Assembly: GCA_029558535.1 (NCBI GenBank) | Contig: JAKQEK010000317.1 | Span: forward strand, 58,321-122,320 | Reading direction: 5' to 3' | Length of the DNA stretch: 64,000 bases | DNA from: Bacteroidota bacterium | GTDB taxonomy: Bacteria > Bacteroidota > Bacteroidia > Bacteroidales > ML635J-15 | In this document: positions 51,801 through 60,724 of the stretch, piece after piece | How the letters are laid out: every line of letters starts with the position of its first letter | Numbering within the stretch: the first letter of the stretch is position 1 | Translations under genes and position numbers: made by a program | Notes under the pieces: model-generated | What the model saw: the letters and a program-made list of their open reading frames with translations, nothing else | Databases searched by the model: none | What the model was told of the DNA's origin: nothing

Positions 51801-52787
51801 TAAAGTATTAGTAATAATAAAATACACACTAAGAAGAGAATATTCAATTTGAAAAACAATATCACCCAAAGGTGTTGATATAGGATATGTCAGAGTATCA
51901 TTTAAAAAATCGAGTGCCTGTTGAATTTGAGGTCCTTCGGGTTCGGGAATAAACCCTGCCATGACATATAGAAATCCTATTACATCAAGTTCGACTAACA
52001 TATATGGGTCCTCTCCTTGAGCTATCAAACAGTTAGTTCCTTCCTGAATGTAATCTTCAGTAGTTACATTAGGCAAATCAACATGAGCCTCAAAATTAAA
52101 GCCAACAAGATCAGTAAAGTCAATATCAATAGGCAATTCGTAATCGTGACAGAATTGAAATTCATCTCCAACATAACAAGGGTAAATACAATATTCTGTT
52201 TCAGCATTAATATGAAACAGGGTGTCAATTGTATGTGGAACAGAAACTGAGGCGGGAATCAGATGAATAGTTTCACAACTAAACACACATACAATTATGT
52301 CCATAAATGGGTCAAATTCATATTCAAGATCGAGAGTTATTACCCCAACGGGTGGGAAAGATGTTTCTAAAGCCCATCCATCGGTAACTTCATACGAAGT
52401 ATGTATTGTTGCAGGTCCTCCATAATTAAACGTGTAATCTTCAGGAAAATCTAGGGTCACTTCGAGAGGATAATCGAGACTAAAGCTACCTGTGTAAAAA
52501 CCATGAGCCTCGAAAGATGATCTTAAAATTGCCAATATTCCCATTTCCATCCCAACACCAAATTGTTGACCGAGAAATTCTTCTATTGCTGAAAACCCCC
52601 ATGATTCGTTAATATTAACATCGAAAAAGGTATGGTCAACCTGGATGCCATAGGCCCAGTCGGGACCCCACATGTTCTGGTCATGAGAAAAATAATACAT
52701 TGGATGCACCAGATCATTTTGTGATAAAATTTTACCTGAGAAACCAAGTAAAACAAAAACTATACTTAATTTAATGAGTATTTTCAT
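48876..52787 (-). CDS. SprB-repeat adhesin with gliding-motility (type B) C-terminal domain
   Basis: A 1303-aa secreted protein. Signal peptide (to ~ILSQ); a ~530-residue unique N-terminal region, beta-rich and acidic, with no motif I recognise; then about ten SprB repeats of ~75 residues (about 540-1215). The unit is L-x-C-x-G-x-x-x-G-x-[IA]...GGTPPYxxxWSNGxxTxxxxxLxAGxYxVTVTDxNxC. The C-terminal ~85 residues (ITPNNDGANDVWIIENIE, IYNRVGNLVYE, LPEGTYFYIINLG, GHITIIR) form the gliding-motility-associated domain that directs T9SS export and usually needs a PorP/SprF partner. Three such partners lie downstream, the first within 1 bp. Confidence 0.9.
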   Translation of the reverse strand: MKILIKLSIVFVLLGFSGKILSQNDLVHPMYYFSHDQNMWGPDWAYGIQVDHTFFDVNINESWGFSAIEEFLGQQFGVGMEMGILAILRSSFEAHGFYTGSFSLDYPLEVTLDFPEDYTFNYGGPATIHTSYEVTDGWALETSFPPVGVITLDLEYEFDPFMDIIVCVFSCETIHLIPASVSVPHTIDTLFHINAETEYCIYPCYVGDEFQFCHDYELPIDIDFTDLVGFNFEAHVDLPNVTTEDYIQEGTNCLIAQGEDPYMLVELDVIGFLYVMAGFIPEPEGPQIQQALDFLNDTLTYPISTPLGDIVFQIEYSLLSVYFIITNTLNQDIYFCPTIWATLDFPVEMPFIVTDPTNGNAEVQSGFNDTVTLAVGHDLTITYPCHDWDSMYVGVKYNIQPTIRNHTWDSIAFSFVIEALSADITIVTPFKSQIASSVMPEFELPINSNEIPIKSGEIAYAGYYENLENDEISEKDIGPWHIGPLFEWTISLGYVPVTWFDETWELMHFEEDLVFPGTYIKPYDKSEVNALLFTDGAYCHGQPYGYIYAEAQNGFEPYDFEWSTGHLTYDLYTDTDSIFGVPGFYTVTITDSNNCESYDSIAVAVNPPLILSLTPSDLTCYGFFTGSIQTDINGGTPPYFFNWSNSSTSQNPTGLTSGWYYVTITDFVDCPVTDSAFINQPESPLTITAVPTHLPCHGTDFGSIDISLSGATPPYIVEWSSGQTYQDLHNLPAGTYTVSVTDANDCLWSQEITIIEPDTLITNITSSNIPCFGLDNGILNAQTTGGTPPYHYYWFHDLNNNSPIITNMHPGFFFVSVVDANGCSDTASTTISQPDDLILDFIIKNVSCKGGHDAYIIVSPSGGVPAYSLEWSNGYYTDSIGNLPIGNYTITVIDDNGCEDNQTITITEPLNFLSSSFSQVDNVSCFGFSDASTNVVPFGGTSPYTVYWEEGVEQNEFVGSEMAANIYYNITVIDNNNCVYYDSIRFTQPPVLSLTGSTSPVVCGVSAGSGAVNPIGGTPPYYYLWSNGETTQTATDLSAGLNIITVTDYNLCVDSIELSVLKTGKIYGDYLILTENPCFKDSLASAVVSFDDGFDPKTYIWSTGVENDTATNLSAGIYRVYVSDKFNCTDTVTVTITQPDSINPNFILTQPSCSAVFDGKIETIPTGGTPEYSYLWNDNTTDNQISDIREGLYYLTITDENNCSFIYLIDLPEAAYCITIYNTITPNNDGANDVWIIENIEQFPRSEIWIYNRVGNLVYECENYQNDWNGTYNGKDLPEGTYFYIINLGTGKNPLKGHITIIR

Positions 52788-52794
52788 GGTTAAA

Positions 52795-53313
52795 TTATTG
52801 AACAGATTTCAGACAGGCTTCAATAGCGGGATATAATAAATTCTTCATACTAAGAGGGTAATTAAAATTAATCCAAATTGTATTTTTATCACCCGTAAAA
52901 AACATAGCTCTCTCAAATTCCATGTCTCCTGAGTTAAATCTTACAAAATAAATTACCCCATTTTTATTGTTTTCTGTTTTAACATAAAGTTTTTCCACAA
53001 ATGAATAATTTTGAGATATAATATATTCAGGAGCCATTGAATTTTCAATGATATTGTAAGATACGTTTGGAATTTCAATTACCTGAATAGTGCATGCCGA
53101 ACCCGGGTGAACAAATCCATTAATTGATGGATCTGCAATAAAATGTTCCGGAGGAATCATAAATACATTTGTATTTGGGGCTTGAACTAATTTTTCCGGA
53201 TTATATATAAGCTTTTCTTGTTGTTCTGCTACAAAGTTGACTAAAGTCTGATCCTGTGCAGATAAACAATAACAAAGAACTAATAATTGCAATATTATAC
53301 CAATCTTTTTCAT
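52795..53313 (-). CDS. Small exported protein of unknown function
   Basis: A 172-aa protein with a signal peptide (to ~LSAQ). The mature part is mixed alpha/beta with one notable stretch (YFVRFNSGDMEFERAMFFTGDKNTIWINF) and ends in SVQ. I do not recognise it. It starts downstream of a palindrome-containing promoter region and lies 7 bp before the 1303-aa adhesin, so it is the first gene of that operon and may be an export or assembly factor for the adhesin. Confidence 0.68.
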   Translation of the reverse strand: MKKIGIILQLLVLCYCLSAQDQTLVNFVAEQQEKLIYNPEKLVQAPNTNVFMIPPEHFIADPSINGFVHPGSACTIQVIEIPNVSYNIIENSMAPEYIISQNYSFVEKLYVKTENNKNGVIYFVRFNSGDMEFERAMFFTGDKNTIWINFNYPLSMKNLLYPAIEACLKSVQ

Positions 53314-53323
53314 AACAACAGCT

Positions 53324-53352
53324 TAAATTTACAAAGTGTAAATTTACACAAA
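53324..53352 (-). promoter_or_regulatory. Promoter with overlapping inverted repeat, adhesin operon
   Basis: On the minus strand, TTTG (53349-53352), a 17-base spacer and TAAATTTA (53324-53331, two bases off TAnnTTTG). The spacer holds TGTAAATTTACA (a perfect 12-base palindrome, 53337-53348), and AAATTTAC/GTAAATTT (53325-53332/53338-53345) form a second inverted repeat. A repressor could bind between the two promoter elements. Confidence 0.3.
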
Positions 53353-53369
53353 TTTTTTATAAGATGTAT

Positions 53370-53399
53370 AAAAGTATAAAATATTTATTTTATACTTTT
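53370..53399. terminator. Terminator after the 1741-aa amidase-adhesin gene
   Basis: Perfect 14-bp stem, AAAAGTATAAAATA (53370-53383) against TATTTTATACTTTT (53386-53399), minimal loop (a real loop would open a few pairs), with A/T flanks usable in both directions. It separates the amidase gene from the adhesin operon. Confidence 0.75.
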
Positions 53400-53436
53400 T
53401 ATTCTGTTGTTTGTGAAATTAAATGTTGATAAAAGC

Positions 53437-56400
53437 TTATTTGTCACTATATATAACTAACTTAGTAATATCAGTTATCCTAGAGTTTGATACTTTTACA
53501 AAATAGACCCCTTCACTTAAATTAGAAATATCAATATTATTAATTGAATTTTCAGGAATTAACTGCTGTTCGTATAATACTTGTCCATGAATATTAAGTA
53601 TTTCAATCAATAAATTTGAGCTGATATTTTGAGTCTCGACATTAAAATACCCGTTATTTGGATTAGGATATATTTTGATGTTCTCAAATATATTTAACTC
53701 TGAATAAACACCGGGAGTAACTGTAATTTGAAAATCACAACTGTTTAGGCAATTGGTTCCCGGATATTCATAATAATACGTTAAAGTATGCACACCTTCT
53801 CCATAAGTTACAGGATCGAAAAATGTTAAAATATCATCGTTAATCTGATACCATCCATTATCCGGCTCACCGCCAATAAGCTCTAATGGATCCGAATTAA
53901 CCGAGATGTTTATATCTTCAGGGCAATTTACTATTGGCAATGGATTAACTGTTATAATGAAATGACAGTTTTCATAACTATAAGTGTATGTAATTGTATG
54001 TTCACCTGTTCCTGCGACTGCCGGATTAAATATGTTTTCAGTAATTCCATTACCTGAGTATTCTCCTCCTTCGGGACTAGCACCTGTTAATGTAATGTCA
54101 GAGTCATCCATACATACAGAAAAACCTGAGGGGCAGGATATGTTTATTGGTTCATAAATGATTATATCGAAACTGCAAGAATTTTCGCAATTCCCTTCTC
54201 CGCCAGAGTAAGTATAGGTTACTGTTTGAGTGCCCACTCCGTAAGCAGGAGGATTTATATAAGTAACTACATTACCGCCAATACTATAATGTCCACCTGC
54301 AGGTTCGCAACCCAACAATGGAAATGCTGACGAAGTTGCGGATACATAGATATCTTCAATGCAAATTACTTCAGGCAATTCATAAACATTGATTATAAAA
54401 TCACAAGTTATAGTTTCGTATGTATAGGTGACTGTATGTTCACCTACTCCTGCAACAGATGCATCAAAAACATTTTCACTTATTCCAGCCCCTGTATATG
54501 TTCCGCCAGTTGGCGTTGCTCCTGACAATGTGAAAGGTTCTGAATTTAAGCAAACAGAAAAATCTTCCGGACAAACAACTACAATTGGTTCAATAACATT
54601 TATACTAAATGAACAATAGTTTTCGCAATTTTCAGGAGAACTTGTATATGTGTAAATAACTTCATATAATCCTTCTCCGTACGTCTGAGGATTAAATAAA
54701 CTTACAGGAGTACCATTAATGCTGTATATTCCACCTTCAGGAGTGGCTCCGGTTAATTCAAATTCGCTATTATCAGTATATACATCAATATCTTCGGGGC
54801 AAGTAACTTCTGGTAAAGGATTTACATCAATAATAAACAGACAGTTTTCTGTTTCGAATTCATAATTTATAATATGTTCTCCAATGCCTGCATCTTGAGG
54901 GTTGAAAACCCCTTCTGTTACTCCGGTTCCTGTATATGTTCCTCCCGGAGGTGTTGCTCCTTCAATTGTAAATTCAGGTTCGTCAAGGCAAACTGAAATA
55001 TTATCAGGGCAGACAAGAGATAAAGGTTCGTAAACATAAATTATGAAAGAGCATGTGTTTGTACAATTGTCTGGCGAATTTGTATATTCATAGACTATAG
55101 TATAATTTCCTATTCCATAAACAGCAGGGTCAAATTCTGTAACTTGTATTTCGTCAATAAAATATGTGCCACCGATTGGGTTAGCTCCATTAAGATTAAA
55201 ACTAGTTTCGTCAACCGCAATATAAATATCATCAGGGCATGTTAATTCGGGAATGGAATTTACAGTTATTTCAAATTCACATGTTTCGGATAGAAGAGTA
55301 TAAGTTATCATGTGTGTGCCAATGTTTGCATTTGCAGGATTAAATGTGCCTGCGGTTACACCTATTCCGCTATATGTACCTCCAGATGGGCTTGCACCAC
55401 TAAGACTAAATGCCGGTTCTGAAATACAAATCTGATAACTTTCGGGACACTCAGGAACAATAGGTTCATTCAAAGCTCTGACACCGTCTGAAGTTTTTAC
55501 CGAACTCATTAATCCTGCTCCATTTTCAGATTTAACGCTTATATAATAAACTGTTTCAGGAATAAGATTTACACTATTGTCTTCGAAGAAAGTATCAAGT
55601 CCGCAATTCGTCCAATCAATGATGTCCGTTCCGCCAACAGTAGTTCCGACTGCATAATAATATGCAATAATCCCCGAATTTATATCTGATGATTCTGTCC
55701 AGTTTGCAGAAATTTGATTTAAAATGTAAGTTGTATCAATATCTTCAGAATTATAATCATTTATCGTTAAAACAGTTGAGGGTATGGTCCAATCCACTAA
55801 GAGATCTTTAGTATTAATTTGAGAAATGTTTTTTGCAGAATCTGTGACAATCGAATTTATCCTTGCTGCAATTGTTTCCGGGGAACTACTTTGATATCTG
55901 ATTGCGTCTACACTACTTCCTAAAGTAATATCAACATTCGGATAACGGGTTCGCAAAACACTAAAATTGTCAACACTCATAATTGAATTTCCGCTTCGAA
56001 ACGAAACATAATTACCGCTTTGGTATGGTTCAGAATCTTTGTATTCTCCAACTAAAATTTCGTCCATATATACAAATGCTTCACCAGTAATTCTATCGTA
56101 AATTATTTTTATATTATACCATTGGTCAGCAGATATTTCAATGTCATAATACTTTTCAAGAGAAAAGACATTATCAGTAACCTTGTAGAACTCGAGATCT
56201 TGACTTGCTAGCCTGAACCAGACAAAATAACCGTTACCGCGGTTTGTAAGTGTGGGATCGTCACAGAAATAATGGAAGCCGGCTCTTTTATTCGCATCTG
56301 TTCCGGAAATTTTCATATCAAAAACATACATATATCTGTTTGATAAATCTTGTTGAAGATATGACCACAAATTAGTATTTCCTTCGCTCTGGTTGGTTTG

Positions 56401-58662
56401 AGTCAGACAGTTTTCTGATATTGACCATGTCCCGATTTGAGATGTCCATTCAGTTCCAATTTCAGTATCAAAATCATTGCTTGCAAATCCAAGGTTTTGA
56501 TTAGCTGTCCATCTAAAACTATTAAAATCAGAAACATTATAAAATCGTTTTTCGATTCCACTTAAGTCGTCATTATCAGTAAATTCTGCCGTAAAATCTT
56601 CGCTTTGCCATGTTCCTTCAACAGCAATGCTCGTTTCCGGTATATCAAAATCTGTATAGATGTTTTTTGAAATACTTTCCGACCAATTGTTTGCATTGTC
56701 AACCAAAATTGTTCTTATTCGACCTGCTTCTTGAGAGTTAGACTGACTTTGATAACGAATATCAGCATTACTATTTTCTTCAGGCACAACTGTTATAGTA
56801 TTGTCGCGAGTTGTATAAACTTTAAAATCGTCATATTCAACTTCGCATTCTCCAGTTCGTAACGAAATATGGTTGCCTGTTTCAAGTGGGGTAGGATCAG
56901 TTGCTGAAGCTACCAAAACGTCATCCATATATACGGAAATAAGTCCGCTTGAAGTGTTAAATATTACTTTAACATCATACCATTGATCGGCATTCACGGT
57001 TGCATTGTCTGTTGTGTACCAGCCTCCACCAGTAGAATAAGAATTATTTTCATATTCATAAATCTGTACAGTATTATTATCAACACGCAGATATACCATA
57101 TATGAATTTCCTCTGCCGGTTTGTGTTGCATCGCTGCAATAGAAGTGTATTCCTGCCCTGCGATTTGAACCTGATCCACCAATTTTCATTTGCCAGTGAT
57201 ACATATAAATATTTCCGGTTTCCTGTGAAAGTGAAGCATAGATATTTGTATTTGAACTGCTTTGATCAGTTTGTAACAAGTGTCCAGAATTTATTGACCA
57301 TGTTCCCCACAAAGCAGTCCATTCAGGATGAATTTCGGAAGTGAAATTATCGTTAAAAAAGCCATTTTCTGCATTTGCACGCCATTCTGTTCCATCAAAG
57401 TCCATAATCTGGTAAAAACTGTGTTTAATCCCTGAACCACCGATATTATCTGCATCGGAAAAATTTACCTCGAACTTGGAATTATACCAGTTTCTGTCAG
57501 TTGTAATTGAAGTTGTTGGAGATTCTGTGTCGGAGGGTGTCGAACAATCAAGTATTACCTGATTTGTACTTGTCCTTATACTAGGCAATAGTGCGTATAA
57601 AGTTGTCCCCGGACAGGTCGTTCCTCCCGGATACACATCTTTGTGACCACAAATCCTAGGTAGTGTTACCCATTCTGTTCCTGCCTGATTTAGAATACTT
57701 GCCGAAGACAGAGGATCAAAACCTTTATAATCGTACCACCAACCTAAAAACTCTGAGCATTTTTGTAATTGAGCTGTTGTAGGTGCTGTTTCTGGCGAAT
57801 CGGAATCTCCCAGAAAGTTACATCCTATAGAATATGTGTTTGAATATCCAGCATGTGCTGCGTGTACATCCTGATTCGGAATATTTGGATTATGACGTCC
57901 CTGAAAAAAGTTTCCGTATTTGTCGAAAAGATAGTTATATCCAATATCACTCCAGCCATTTGAATTAACATGATAATTCCAGTAACTTCTCACAACGGCA
58001 TATCCATCTGTATATGATGTGGGGCTTGCTCCGTGATGTATAACAGTATGAGTCGGAGTTCTATATACAACTGTATAAGTCGGATTATGACATGCATCAT
58101 AAGAACCGCACCATTCTGAACGAGGAATATATGCAGGAAACTCAGGACAGGTTTTGGCTCCGGTCGAAACACTATTCATTTGTGCGTTAGGGTTTATTGT
58201 TTTGCTTATGTCCTGAATAATAAGATATATCTCTTGTATTTCTTCTCCTTCCGGTGCATGAATATAAAATTCTAATGAATCATGCAAATATTCATCAATT
58301 CCAAACATTATATTTGATTTGTAATATCCCGACCTCGTTTCATCGGGCTTTGTAAAACCTTCGTCAACTTTCCAGTCAGACCACCCCACTCCAGGTTTGT
58401 GTACTTTGAAAACTATTTCGAATATTCCGGCGCCATAGTTTTCAGTACTTGATTTCCATCCGATTGCAAAGGATGTGAATTCATAAGGAGTTTTTAGTTT
58501 AAACCCATAACCTCCGTTAGGATCACGTGTGATGTTTTCATCAATTTTATATTCGATTAAACTGGTTTCGGATTCGTAATGAGAATAAAGCTCTGTTAAG
58601 TTAAATTGCGAGTAAGTATTTATAAAAATAAATAAAAATGATAATGTTAATATTTTTCTCAT
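53437..58662 (-). CDS. Peptidoglycan-recognition-type amidase fused to LamG-like and repeat modules, T9SS type A
   Basis: A 1741-aa secreted protein. After a signal peptide (~1-18) and a leader domain (~20-150) comes an amidase_2/PGRP domain (about 175-365). Its zinc site is complete: His209/His210 (VIHHGAS), His340 (GHKDVYPGG) and Cys350 (TTCPG), with Tyr242. This is N-acetylmuramoyl-L-alanine amidase. Then two LamG-like jellyroll modules (about 437-640 and 720-920; FNDNFTSEI...W and SNDFDTEIGTEW), a fibronectin-like stretch (about 955-1065), and four tandem ~145-residue paired repeats (about 1070-1650; C-P-x-[DS]-...-C-[LM]-[DN]...G-A-[ST]-P-x-G-G-x-Y-x-G-x-G-[IV]). It ends in a type A sorting domain (IKIYPNPNNGYFNVE...FVKVSNS). 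It probably cleaves cell wall outside the cell, of the producer or of prey or neighbours. Confidence 0.9.
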   Translation of the reverse strand: MRKILTLSFLFIFINTYSQFNLTELYSHYESETSLIEYKIDENITRDPNGGYGFKLKTPYEFTSFAIGWKSSTENYGAGIFEIVFKVHKPGVGWSDWKVDEGFTKPDETRSGYYKSNIMFGIDEYLHDSLEFYIHAPEGEEIQEIYLIIQDISKTINPNAQMNSVSTGAKTCPEFPAYIPRSEWCGSYDACHNPTYTVVYRTPTHTVIHHGASPTSYTDGYAVVRSYWNYHVNSNGWSDIGYNYLFDKYGNFFQGRHNPNIPNQDVHAAHAGYSNTYSIGCNFLGDSDSPETAPTTAQLQKCSEFLGWWYDYKGFDPLSSASILNQAGTEWVTLPRICGHKDVYPGGTTCPGTTLYALLPSIRTSTNQVILDCSTPSDTESPTTSITTDRNWYNSKFEVNFSDADNIGGSGIKHSFYQIMDFDGTEWRANAENGFFNDNFTSEIHPEWTALWGTWSINSGHLLQTDQSSSNTNIYASLSQETGNIYMYHWQMKIGGSGSNRRAGIHFYCSDATQTGRGNSYMVYLRVDNNTVQIYEYENNSYSTGGGWYTTDNATVNADQWYDVKVIFNTSSGLISVYMDDVLVASATDPTPLETGNHISLRTGECEVEYDDFKVYTTRDNTITVVPEENSNADIRYQSQSNSQEAGRIRTILVDNANNWSESISKNIYTDFDIPETSIAVEGTWQSEDFTAEFTDNDDLSGIEKRFYNVSDFNSFRWTANQNLGFASNDFDTEIGTEWTSQIGTWSISENCLTQTNQSEGNTNLWSYLQQDLSNRYMYVFDMKISGTDANKRAGFHYFCDDPTLTNRGNGYFVWFRLASQDLEFYKVTDNVFSLEKYYDIEISADQWYNIKIIYDRITGEAFVYMDEILVGEYKDSEPYQSGNYVSFRSGNSIMSVDNFSVLRTRYPNVDITLGSSVDAIRYQSSSPETIAARINSIVTDSAKNISQINTKDLLVDWTIPSTVLTINDYNSEDIDTTYILNQISANWTESSDINSGIIAYYYAVGTTVGGTDIIDWTNCGLDTFFEDNSVNLIPETVYYISVKSENGAGLMSSVKTSDGVRALNEPIVPECPESYQICISEPAFSLSGASPSGGTYSGIGVTAGTFNPANANIGTHMITYTLLSETCEFEITVNSIPELTCPDDIYIAVDETSFNLNGANPIGGTYFIDEIQVTEFDPAVYGIGNYTIVYEYTNSPDNCTNTCSFIIYVYEPLSLVCPDNISVCLDEPEFTIEGATPPGGTYTGTGVTEGVFNPQDAGIGEHIINYEFETENCLFIIDVNPLPEVTCPEDIDVYTDNSEFELTGATPEGGIYSINGTPVSLFNPQTYGEGLYEVIYTYTSSPENCENYCSFSINVIEPIVVVCPEDFSVCLNSEPFTLSGATPTGGTYTGAGISENVFDASVAGVGEHTVTYTYETITCDFIINVYELPEVICIEDIYVSATSSAFPLLGCEPAGGHYSIGGNVVTYINPPAYGVGTQTVTYTYSGGEGNCENSCSFDIIIYEPINISCPSGFSVCMDDSDITLTGASPEGGEYSGNGITENIFNPAVAGTGEHTITYTYSYENCHFIITVNPLPIVNCPEDINISVNSDPLELIGGEPDNGWYQINDDILTFFDPVTYGEGVHTLTYYYEYPGTNCLNSCDFQITVTPGVYSELNIFENIKIYPNPNNGYFNVETQNISSNLLIEILNIHGQVLYEQQLIPENSINNIDISNLSEGVYFVKVSNSRITDITKLVIYSDK

Positions 58663-58747
58663 AATTATAGAATTGATATTATTAATGCAAAATAATAAAA
58701 AAAAACAATACGAACAGAAGATGCTATCTCTGTAATTAGATTATAAC

Positions 58748-60043
58748 CTAATCAAATTTTGCAGGAGCGATTCTAGTTATATAATTTAATTTATTGTTTT
58801 TTAAATTTTTTATAAATTCCTCAGCTTCGGTAACAGTGCTGAAAGTAGCTAGGATAACATCAGATTTGCCAATAAATTGCTCAAGATCAATATTTGGTAG
58901 TGATAAAACATTTAGTTCTTGATTAATGATTTCAGATTCTTTGTCACGGTCTTCCTTTTTAGAATATCCATTGTGGTAATAAACAGAAAAACCTTTTTCA
59001 CCGGCATTGTTTATTTTAAATTCTTTGTCTTTTTCTCCGTTGTAATTCATCGAAATTAGTGTATAATCTTTCGATAACAACCAAATTCTATCTTCAGTGC
59101 TGAAGATGTCTGCTGTATATACCAGTTCGTTATTTTCTCTAAGATTAAATTCTATCCATTTGGATTCGAGGATGTTATAAATGTTACCTGACTTGGTTGA
59201 AGCTATTATAATATTTTTATAATCGACCGTTGTATGATTTGCATAGGCAAATGCAGCCCTATTACATTCTATCGCAGTTGTTATATTGTTTATATCAATT
59301 TTTATTAACATATCCCAGTCCGAAATATAGATATCATTTTCTGTTGGAGTAATCAACAAAGCAAATGTGCCTGTAAAATCGAAAGGACAAACAATATTGG
59401 AAATTTCAGTATCATTTTTTATGTCATATTTATAAATATATGCACCCGAATTATCTGCTTGTTTTGATGTGTAAGCCTGATTATAACAATTATATAAAGT
59501 TGATTTTTCTATAATTTTAAGAAGATGTTTGCTCTCTTCTTCCGGACCTATATTGTTTTTTGAACTAACAACATAAAGTGTTTTGAATTCTTTGTCAAAT
59601 CCGCAAACTTTTGGTTGAAAACCAATTCGTATTTCTTTCAGTTTTTTTCCGGAATCGGTATCAAAGAGAACAACTTTTGTGTCCCCATACTTTTTCATAT
59701 CTATGAAATACGGGCTTTCAGCAAATAGTTGAATGTCACTTCCATTAATTGCGGTTATTAAATTACCATCATCAGGATTAATCAAATAAGCTGTTGACGT
59801 TGATGCTGCCAGAAGAATCTTCCCTTTTTTATCAAATTGCAGGTCTTTTATGCCTTTTTCGATTTTAAAGTATCTAACGGTTTCACCTTTCTCTATGTCA
59901 AAGACAATAATTGTATTAAAAGTTCCACCTACGAAAACTTCATTTGAAGAAGGTCTTTTAACAGCTGCTGATAATTCAAAATCAAAAGCGAAACTAAATT
60001 GAGTAATTAGGCTAAAAATTAAAATTGAAATAATTTTATTCAT
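58748..60043 (-). CDS. Exported WD40-like beta-propeller protein with C-terminal SPOR-like segment
   Basis: A 431-aa protein with a signal peptide (to ~SFAFD). The main part (about 20-350) is a beta-propeller with blades of the form ...V-x-[FL]-D-x-x-x-G (IIVFDIEKGETVRYF, LINPDDGNLITAI, VLFDTDSGKKLKE, YKYDIKNDTEI). The last ~60 residues (VILATFSTVTEAEEFIKNLK...YITRI) resemble a SPOR domain, which binds denuded glycan strands, but this is faint. Gene order places it downstream of the FISUMP gene at 24 bp. The amidase gene lies 85 bp further on. A cell-wall link with the amidase is possible. Confidence 0.72.
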   Translation of the reverse strand: MNKIISILIFSLITQFSFAFDFELSAAVKRPSSNEVFVGGTFNTIIVFDIEKGETVRYFKIEKGIKDLQFDKKGKILLAASTSTAYLINPDDGNLITAINGSDIQLFAESPYFIDMKKYGDTKVVLFDTDSGKKLKEIRIGFQPKVCGFDKEFKTLYVVSSKNNIGPEEESKHLLKIIEKSTLYNCYNQAYTSKQADNSGAYIYKYDIKNDTEISNIVCPFDFTGTFALLITPTENDIYISDWDMLIKIDINNITTAIECNRAAFAYANHTTVDYKNIIIASTKSGNIYNILESKWIEFNLRENNELVYTADIFSTEDRIWLLSKDYTLISMNYNGEKDKEFKINNAGEKGFSVYYHNGYSKKEDRDKESEIINQELNVLSLPNIDLEQFIGKSDVILATFSTVTEAEEFIKNLKNNKLNYITRIAPAKFD

Positions 60044-60067
60044 AATTGTTTAGTTTTAGAAATTGTT

Positions 60068-60724
60068 TTATTCTTCAATTGTATCTCTCAAACATCTTAC
60101 GGACAGTCCGTCAGTTTTAAGATAGCTCGCATAATCCTCAACTCTGTCGCTGTCGTATTTAAGATATTTGCCGTAAACCGGATTCGAATTTGGATTATAG
60201 CACCACCATGAGCCCCAATTCCCTATATCACCAAACATGCCATAAGCACCTACCGAACCACCGGGCAAACCATTAAAACCGTATTCGTTAGAGCCATTAC
60301 CATCATTTTCCCAACCTATTGTTGTCCTTAATTTAGGAGAGGCGATATCTTCGCCGCCTGCAAAATCTGTAAGTACTTTCCAGTCTTCGTATGTTGATAC
60401 TCGCCAGCCTTCGGGAGCAAGACCTCTGCTGTCATTAACTGCAAACCAGTTGTACAATTTGCCATATTTTTCGTTGTATTTCTTGTCATAATTATAATAG
60501 CACCAGGCAGGTTTTCCTTCGGTGTAATATTTTATCCACTCGGTTGGGTTTTTTGCCTCGAGAATAATGTCTCCGTTGCGAAATTTACTTATATCCAGAT
60601 TTTTTGTCATCCATTGTTGCGAACCGATTATAACTGATGAATAGTAAGGAGATTCAGTTGTTTGCGAATAACACTGTGTGGATATTGCAATTAAAAGCAG
60701 AATAAAGAAAGAATTAAATTTCAT
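60068..60724 (-). CDS. FISUMP-domain exported protein
   Basis: A 218-aa protein with a signal peptide (to ~CYSQ). The rest is one FISUMP domain (Fibrobacter succinogenes major paralogous domain): VIIGSQQWMTKNLDISKFRNGD, WCYYNYDKKYNEKYGKLYNWFAV, GLAPEGWRVSTYEDWKVLTDF, the G-rich SNEYGFNGLPGGSVGAYG and LRTDGLSVRCLRD-like end. The domain is common on Bacteroidota surface proteins and thought to bind polymers; biochemical role unknown. First gene of a unit with the propeller gene. Confidence 0.9.
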   Translation of the reverse strand: MKFNSFFILLLIAISTQCYSQTTESPYYSSVIIGSQQWMTKNLDISKFRNGDIILEAKNPTEWIKYYTEGKPAWCYYNYDKKYNEKYGKLYNWFAVNDSRGLAPEGWRVSTYEDWKVLTDFAGGEDIASPKLRTTIGWENDGNGSNEYGFNGLPGGSVGAYGMFGDIGNWGSWWCYNPNSNPVYGKYLKYDSDRVEDYASYLKTDGLSVRCLRDTIEE

